Source: an uncultured Prevotellaceae bacterium (GTDB lineage Bacteria > Bacteroidota > Bacteroidia > Bacteroidales > Muribaculaceae). Taken from it: a stretch of 34,985 nt of DNA. Where the stretch lies: the NCBI GenBank assembly GCA_947169265.1, contig CAMVPC010000029.1:1-34985 (forward strand). Reading direction: 5' to 3'. Positions within the stretch are counted from its first letter, which is position 1, and the number at the start of each line of letters is the position of its first letter. The translations under genes were made by a program, and so were the position numbers. Shown piece after piece: positions 31,801 to 34,985 of this stretch. The notes under the pieces are model-generated. The model worked only from the letters and a program-made list of their open reading frames with translations, was not told the origin of the DNA and did not search any database.

Positions 31801-33333
31801 GCCGTGGCCATTATAGGTACCGTTCATCGTGGCACTCACAACGCAGTTGGTGATGTTGTTGTCTGAGCCTGCCGTCGTGCCAATGAGACCGCCGGTGTAC
31901 TGTGCCGAGGTGTTGATGGTACCGGCAACAGTGAGGTCGGTGATCGTGGCACCATTTATCGAGCAGAACAAGCTCTTTGCATTCTCGGTGATGTTCAAGT
32001 CCAGCGTGATGGTGTGTCCCTGTCCATCGAAAGTACCATCGAATGTTGTTTCCATCATGTAGGTCACCGGATCAGTGATGTCGGCTGTGAGCTTGGCGGT
32101 GGCATTGCTCGGAGCAATGCCCTCGCTAATCATGATGGTGAATATCCGCCAATCGAAGGCGCTGCCGATGAGATATGCGCCACTCTCGTCGGTGGGAAGA
32201 GCCTTCTCCACCATGTGGGCATAGAGGGTCAGGTTATCGGTGATGGGTGTGCTGAAGTCGAAGGGCTCGGTGGCACCATCCTCAAACCATCCGAGGAACA
32301 GCCATCCATCCACATTTGGCGCTTCGGGTTCCACCACTAAATGGTTCTCTGAGATAATTTGACGGTCATATTCATTGCCGTTCAACATAAACGACACCCT
32401 GTATTTGTTGATGAACAACGGTGCGAGAGTGATGCCATTGAGATTATCACTGGCAGTCACCTCCTCTCCGGTATCGGCATTCTTAAATGGGGCGTTCATA
32501 GTGACATCCGCCTTGACCTGCGACATATAGATGCGGTCGTCCATTGAGCTCCAGTTGAGAATCAACGTGGCATTGGATTTGCAGTGCGAATACGCATAAC
32601 CTGGCCCCACAGCGGACCCCCAACTTGTAGCAGCGAGATGCACCACGCCACCATTGATGGTGAGCGTTCCGCCATTACTGCCTTTGTAAAACTTGTTACT
32701 TGTCATATTATAATACCCACCGCCACCGATAGCACTACCGCCGCCGTAATATGGGCTACCTGGATTGTTGGTGGTCACGGTCACGGTTCCGCCATTGATT
32801 GTTACGTCACCGCCATCGCCACAGCTCATTCCACTGCCGCCGCCACCGATGCCGGCAGCATATTCGCCAGGAGCGATGTTAAGCACGCCGCCGTTAATCA
32901 CGAGTTTGCCGCACGATTGTTGTGCGCTACCTCCGATGCCCGCATGGAATTCGTAGGCATTTTCCGACGTTGCCGTCAAAGCACCCGTACCGCCGCTCTG
33001 GCAGTAGATGTCCAGCTCGTTGCCTAACTCGAGGGTGATACCCTTGTGCACTGTCAGCGTAGCGCCGTCGGTCAAGATAAGGTGTACGGTACCGTAAACC
33101 GTAACACACGTGTCGGCAAAGGTCACATCGCTGCTTACCACATACCAGCCGTTGCTCCAATCGATGACCTGATTGGTCACCGTGGTGTAGCTGCCAGCCG
33201 CAAGAGTCTGCGGCTCACCGAACCGGTCAAGATAAGTCACATTTTGCGCTTGCACCGCCACAGGCACAAACACTGCCGCCATCATCGCCAATAGCAATGA
33301 CGGCAACCATGATTTGAGTCTTGATTTTACCAT
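28804..33333 (-). CDS. Giant multidomain secreted protein with T9SS-like sorting tail
   Basis: This 1509-residue protein has a signal peptide (about 1-29, ending VQAQ). In order it shows a Gly-rich beta-helix-like module with AGIGG/INGG repeats (about 30-260) and a Listeria-Bacteroides repeat (about 310-375, WLFLGWFEDGATEPFDFSTP). Next is a GLUG-like segment (about 395-560, TFDGTFDGQGHTITLDLNI and repeats of GGLIG/GGFLG), then MBG/Ig-like domains (about 690-880, DKTYTGKAQTASLVVTVDG). A second copy of the first module follows (about 880-1170), then a beta repeat and an OB-like region. The tail GIYNVNGQQVKNPEKGVYII looks like a type A T9SS signal. It is probably a surface or released adhesin-like protein. 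Ligands are unknown. Confidence 0.85.
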   Translation of the reverse strand: MVKSRLKSWLPSLLLAMMAAVFVPVAVQAQNVTYLDRFGEPQTLAAGSYTTVTNQVIDWSNGWYVVSSDVTFADTCVTVYGTVHLILTDGATLTVHKGITLELGNELDIYCQSGGTGALTATSENAYEFHAGIGGSAQQSCGKLVINGGVLNIAPGEYAAGIGGGGSGMSCGDGGDVTINGGTVTVTTNNPGSPYYGGGSAIGGGGYYNMTSNKFYKGSNGGTLTINGGVVHLAATSWGSAVGPGYAYSHCKSNATLILNWSSMDDRIYMSQVKADVTMNAPFKNADTGEEVTASDNLNGITLAPLFINKYRVSFMLNGNEYDRQIISENHLVVEPEAPNVDGWLFLGWFEDGATEPFDFSTPITDNLTLYAHMVEKALPTDESGAYLIGSAFDWRIFTIMISEGIAPSNATAKLTADITDPVTYMMETTFDGTFDGQGHTITLDLNITENAKSLFCSINGATITDLTVAGTINTSAQYTGGLIGTTAGSDNNITNCVVSATMNGTYNGHGDHGGFLGKVGDAHGITFTNCVFDGNMYGPNTNEWSGFIGKQSYSNNNCFFVDCFFVPGDIDVDMSWKGYTYCAVPKPTNCYYAKSMGYNTNSSNMKLVATVTAGERVTISDGTPSKTYKNVDYYASPATFTFNYDLPEDKLFFKYNVNTGTLSAPYTMTGEQRLRDFTGPVVVTGEHIDSLIDISTGVIDSIPDKTYTGKAQTASLVVTVDGNTLSYAVNYQVAYENNINAGEATVILTGSGPYTGTLVGHFNILPRDLSADGYTFTINPQWGHTGEEVHPKPTVTHKIDYSTAYTLVEGVDYELTYSEGCIEPGEYTVTINGIGNYGGTHDLPFEILGSVPFLSYDSVTNQMVPDVCENYQLLMRDVTELTDGWYVAKGNVKFDDKRVTVTGDVHLILMDGATYNPRKGITVQDADTPNSLTIYAQSEGEQMGQLLVDYAQSASAGIGGERNGNHGIITINGGHITTKGATAAGIGSGYDTGGGSRRSQIYIHGGMVDATGGASSAGIGAGCNGTGGRIFITGGTVNATGQQGNYGGAGIGGSGGWPAMEVNISGGTVVAKGGFNSPGIGGGADENSVNARGGRSGTIRITGGDVTAISGENYNVAIGAAHYAYPSEPSDTIELRWSNPTDRIKAQGQYTVEKLGINSVFVLEGTSTLATVDNINNKTIVAARAVVIDSVANGIVTADKSYLAFNTDDQIVTLTVTPEEGYVLTSLNVVEAVVDTTVSFNKTGEGIYTFEMPMNSVTVSATFEVVPDGCTLAEALEGEEGLVLITSDMKVMVSNSNYAIVSDGLGNWLKVAPGIDAAEGEVIGNMVGVISGLDLNPVITYVTYEVSEAIVNVVTKTLNLGEIHRTALTELKSNEVADFVGYYNAETSELCAFSSGHGLHIGMTTDNMIGSIENGKQQKITGVVSLKEAWDAPSDAPARVAIDDDLAFENIQIDAKAASIATGLQAIKMLNGKEVQGIYNVNGQQVKNPEKGVYIIRFTDGTSTKVRF

Positions 33334-33367
33334 AAGTGAAATGTTTAGATGAATAAATAATAATGAA

Positions 33368-33547
33368 TTATGATTGTCTCTTTTCGGCTCTCACGGCTTC
33401 ATCGTTTTTGTCGTTGCGCGGCATCGAGGACCACCCGAAATCGTCGTCATGACGCCGCATGTAGCGCGTGGCCTTAAACAGAAAACAGAAAAGGCACACG
33501 GCACACAATGCCATAAAAACGAAAAATATGATTTGAGAAGCCGCCAT
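33368..33547 (-). CDS. Small single-span membrane protein
   Basis: Starting at ATG 33547 the product has 59 residues. One TM helix (about 4-25, IIFFVFMALCAVCLFCFLFK) is followed by a charged, mainly basic cytosolic tail (ATRYMRRHDDDFGWSSMPRNDK...). A GTG at 33574 would add nine residues, but it coincides with the candidate -7 promoter element (33574-33581), so the shorter start is preferred. Its stop is 34 bp before the start of the giant secreted protein, so the two are probably co-transcribed. The size and single helix suit an accessory of secretion or signalling; no family is recognised. Confidence 0.55.
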   Translation of the reverse strand: MAASQIIFFVFMALCAVCLFCFLFKATRYMRRHDDDFGWSSMPRNDKNDEAVRAEKRQS

Positions 33548-33573
33548 ACACTTACGAAATATAATTTTCGACA

Positions 33574-33581
33574 CAAACTTA
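33574..33581 (-). promoter_or_regulatory. Candidate -7 element for the small membrane protein / giant protein operon
   Basis: CAAACTTA on the plus strand is TAAGTTTG on the minus strand, a match to TAnnTTTG. No CAAA is seen 19-21 bp further upstream. A promoter lacking its -33 box usually needs an activator, which fits the repeated sites just upstream. Confidence 0.45.
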
Positions 33582-33598
33582 CATTAGATTCATAACAA

Positions 33599-33656
33599 TT
33601 TCTTTCCTCTCGCCGTAAATACATCCAGAGGAAAGAAAAATACATTCAGAGGAAAG
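33599..33656. repeat. 18-bp direct repeat with 21-bp period plus inverted copy (candidate activator sites)
   Basis: AATACATCCAGAGGAAAG (33618-33635) recurs as AATACATTCAGAGGAAAG (33639-33656), 17 of 18 identical and exactly 21 bp apart. An inverted partner TTTCTTTCCTCT (33599-33610) is the exact complement of AGAGGAAAGAAA (33627-33638). Two direct half-sites spaced two helical turns apart are a usual pattern for AraC-type (and LytTR-type) dimers. They lie upstream of the candidate promoter at 33574 and about 110 bp from the end of an AraC-type gene. The rest of the 33548-33763 gap holds no gene I can support. Confidence 0.7.
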
Positions 33657-33763
33657 GGGAAATACCCCCCACGCACAAAGAAATATCACGGCTACTGCGG
33701 TAGTCATGGCACTTAGTATGTCACCGTGCCGTTCAGGGGGATAATCACCGCATGGCAGGGCTA

Positions 33764-34864
33764 TCAGTGGCGTCGATAGTGCGAGGGCGGTTGTTTGCCT
33801 TGCTGCTTGAAGGCCTTTGTCATTGAAGAAGGCGACGAGAAACCACACTGATCGGCTATGACGAGGAGTTTCTCGTCGGGGTGCTCATAAATGAGGCTGA
33901 TGGCGTGGCGCACGCGGTGCTGGCAAATCATGTCGTAGAACGACTGGTATCCGCTGCGGCGAATTACCTCGGCAAGGTAGTTGGCGTTAATGCCAAGGCG
34001 TTGCATGAACGTGTCAACCGTGATATGGCTCTCAGTGAAAATATGCTCTTGGGTGAGCAAGTCATCGAGTTGGCGGCGCAACTCAACGCAGCGCGCATCA
34101 TTAAGCCTGAAACCATTATCACCCTGCATCTGCGCCATGATTTCCTCCTCGTGGGGCGTGAAGGCTTTTTTCCACGGATTGAGCGTGAAGAGGATAAACC
34201 ACACATTGGTCAGGGTGAAGAGGATGTCACGGCAGGCCTTGACAATGGGGTCGTTGGCATAGAAGTTGACTACCACAATCACAAACACTATTGTGGGAAT
34301 CCACTGGATGTAGCGCGCAAGGCGCACCGGAAAGTCGTCGCTGTCGGCATAAGAAGCCTCATTGACCTGGCGTATCGTGTGACCGATGCGCTGCGCCATG
34401 TGCACAAGCCACCACAGCAAGACGACAATCACCATGGTAATAATCACAAACGCCCACTTTCGGTATCCCTCGGGAAGCGACACCACATGGAACACTTGCA
34501 GCAACAAAGGCGGCAGAATGGCCACCAACGGCAGATACCGCAGGTAGAACTTGAGCGTGCGTTTCGCCGCGGGAAAGAAATAATCCTCGCACATGGCAAG
34601 CATCTGGGGCGAATAGAACAGCACCGCGAAGGTATTGGCATAGAACAAAGCATCGGCATCACCCACATGCAACAGATAAGGCAACTCCATTATCTGTATC
34701 ACATATAGCGCACACACCGCCTTGTAAGCAGGGAACAAACGCTCAAAATCATCGCCATAGGCTTTCGGGCGATGGAACCGCTTGAGCAGCCATCCATAGA
34801 GACTCGTAAGAATAAAAGCCAGATTGGCGCTGTAAAGCAGCATGTATGTGAAGTTGCCTTGCAT
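33764..34864 (-). CDS. Membrane-anchored AraC-family transcriptional regulator
   Basis: This 366-residue protein has an N-terminal part of about seven hydrophobic helices (about 5-235), including LLYSANLAFILTSLYGWLL, LPLVAILPPLLLQVFHVV, FVIITMVIVVLLWWLV and WIPTIVFVIVVVNFYAN. A linker with NPWKKAFTPHEEEIMAQM follows. The C-terminal AraC DNA-binding domain (about 277-366) shows two helix-turn-helices: MQRLGINANYLAEVIRRSGY and IADQCGFSSPSSMTKAFKQQ. Such proteins couple an outside or membrane signal directly to gene expression. Direct repeats with a 21-bp period lie just downstream, ahead of the next operon, its likely target. The ATG at 34864 lies close to the window edge; the promoter region is partly present. 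Confidence 0.88.
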   Translation of the reverse strand: MQGNFTYMLLYSANLAFILTSLYGWLLKRFHRPKAYGDDFERLFPAYKAVCALYVIQIMELPYLLHVGDADALFYANTFAVLFYSPQMLAMCEDYFFPAAKRTLKFYLRYLPLVAILPPLLLQVFHVVSLPEGYRKWAFVIITMVIVVLLWWLVHMAQRIGHTIRQVNEASYADSDDFPVRLARYIQWIPTIVFVIVVVNFYANDPIVKACRDILFTLTNVWFILFTLNPWKKAFTPHEEEIMAQMQGDNGFRLNDARCVELRRQLDDLLTQEHIFTESHITVDTFMQRLGINANYLAEVIRRSGYQSFYDMICQHRVRHAISLIYEHPDEKLLVIADQCGFSSPSSMTKAFKQQGKQPPSHYRRH

Positions 34865-34930
34865 CGTTTAATGGATAACGCTCATGAAAGTTAGCTTGTT
34901 TGCCAAGTTATCGATATGCGAATTTTCCTA

Positions 34931-34938
34931 CAAATTTA
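34931..34938 (-). promoter_or_regulatory. Candidate -7 element of the AraC-type regulator
   Basis: CAAATTTA on the plus strand is TAAATTTG on the minus strand, a full -7 match 67 bp upstream of the start codon. A clear -33 partner is not seen at 19-21 bp; a CCAG lies 22 bp away. Positions 34865-34985 hold no other feature I can support. Confidence 0.4.
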
Positions 34939-34985
34939 GATAAAAATCGGGATATATAAGCCAGTCGATATAAAAAAGTGGAGCA

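Noticed and set aside
33618-33656. Reading the 21-bp-period repeats as LytTR sites or as a CRISPR-like array
   Set aside because: There are only two direct copies with a 3-bp gap, so it is not a CRISPR array. A LytTR reading is possible since TACATTCAG resembles such half-sites, but no LytTR gene is in the window, whereas an AraC-type gene is adjacent.
33579-33848. An 89-codon minus-strand frame spanning the end of the AraC-type gene and the repeat region
   Set aside because: It overlaps the regulator's HTH coding sequence and the direct repeats, and its translation has no recognisable features.

Overview
The window looks like chromosomal DNA from a gut-type member of the Bacteroidales, most likely Muribaculaceae or a close relative. 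This rests on four things. Many promoters fit the Bacteroidota form TTTG-N20-TAnnTTTG. Ribosome binding sites are weak. The GC-rich coding regions are separated by AT-rich spacers. Two secreted proteins end in tails resembling the type IX secretion sorting signal (T9SS). No integrase, transposase, phage block or CRISPR array was seen. The family name is an inference from overall character.

Layout. Positions 1-335 hold tRNA-Ser(UGA) with its own promoter and a near-perfect palindrome at its 3' end. Positions 336-2346 (minus) are a tightly overlapped operon: UDG-like glycosylase, DedA protein, rpe. Divergent from it, 2437-4125 (plus), are a Wza-type export lipoprotein and a glycine-zipper/OmpA lipoprotein. 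Positions 4251-6058 hold a secreted SGNH esterase overlapping an AlbA_2 ATP-binding/HTH protein. lepA and a LicD-family phosphotransferase follow. Positions 8824-14748 (minus) are the canonical rod-shape operon mreB-mreC-mreD-mrdA-rodA. Positions 15127-17114 (plus) are ptb-buk, ended by a strong terminator.

Positions 17200-23748 (plus) are the most interesting part. First come a LicC-like cytidylyltransferase fused to a CobD-like PLP domain and an overlapping opine-dehydrogenase-like gene. Then come a P-loop/CYTH fusion, a NUDIX regulator, and an ADP-ribosylglycohydrolase fused to an A1S_2505-like domain. Positions 23959-24866 hold a six-TM protein and its winged-helix partner, with a palindrome placed exactly between the promoter elements.

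Positions 24926-34864 (minus) are a surface/secreted region. They hold an orphan open frame, two tandem CotH-kinase paralogues (one with dockerin repeats, one with a sorting tail), a 1509-residue multidomain secreted protein, a tiny membrane protein, and a membrane-anchored AraC-type regulator. Between the last two lies a direct repeat with a 21-bp period.

Best candidate for an undescribed system: the LicC-CobD fusion plus the opine-dehydrogenase-like protein. Together they could make a CDP-activated N-carboxyalkyl aminoalcohol phosphate for glycan decoration, with a LicD-type enzyme as possible transferase. The individual families are recognised from sequence; the pathway is a hypothesis.
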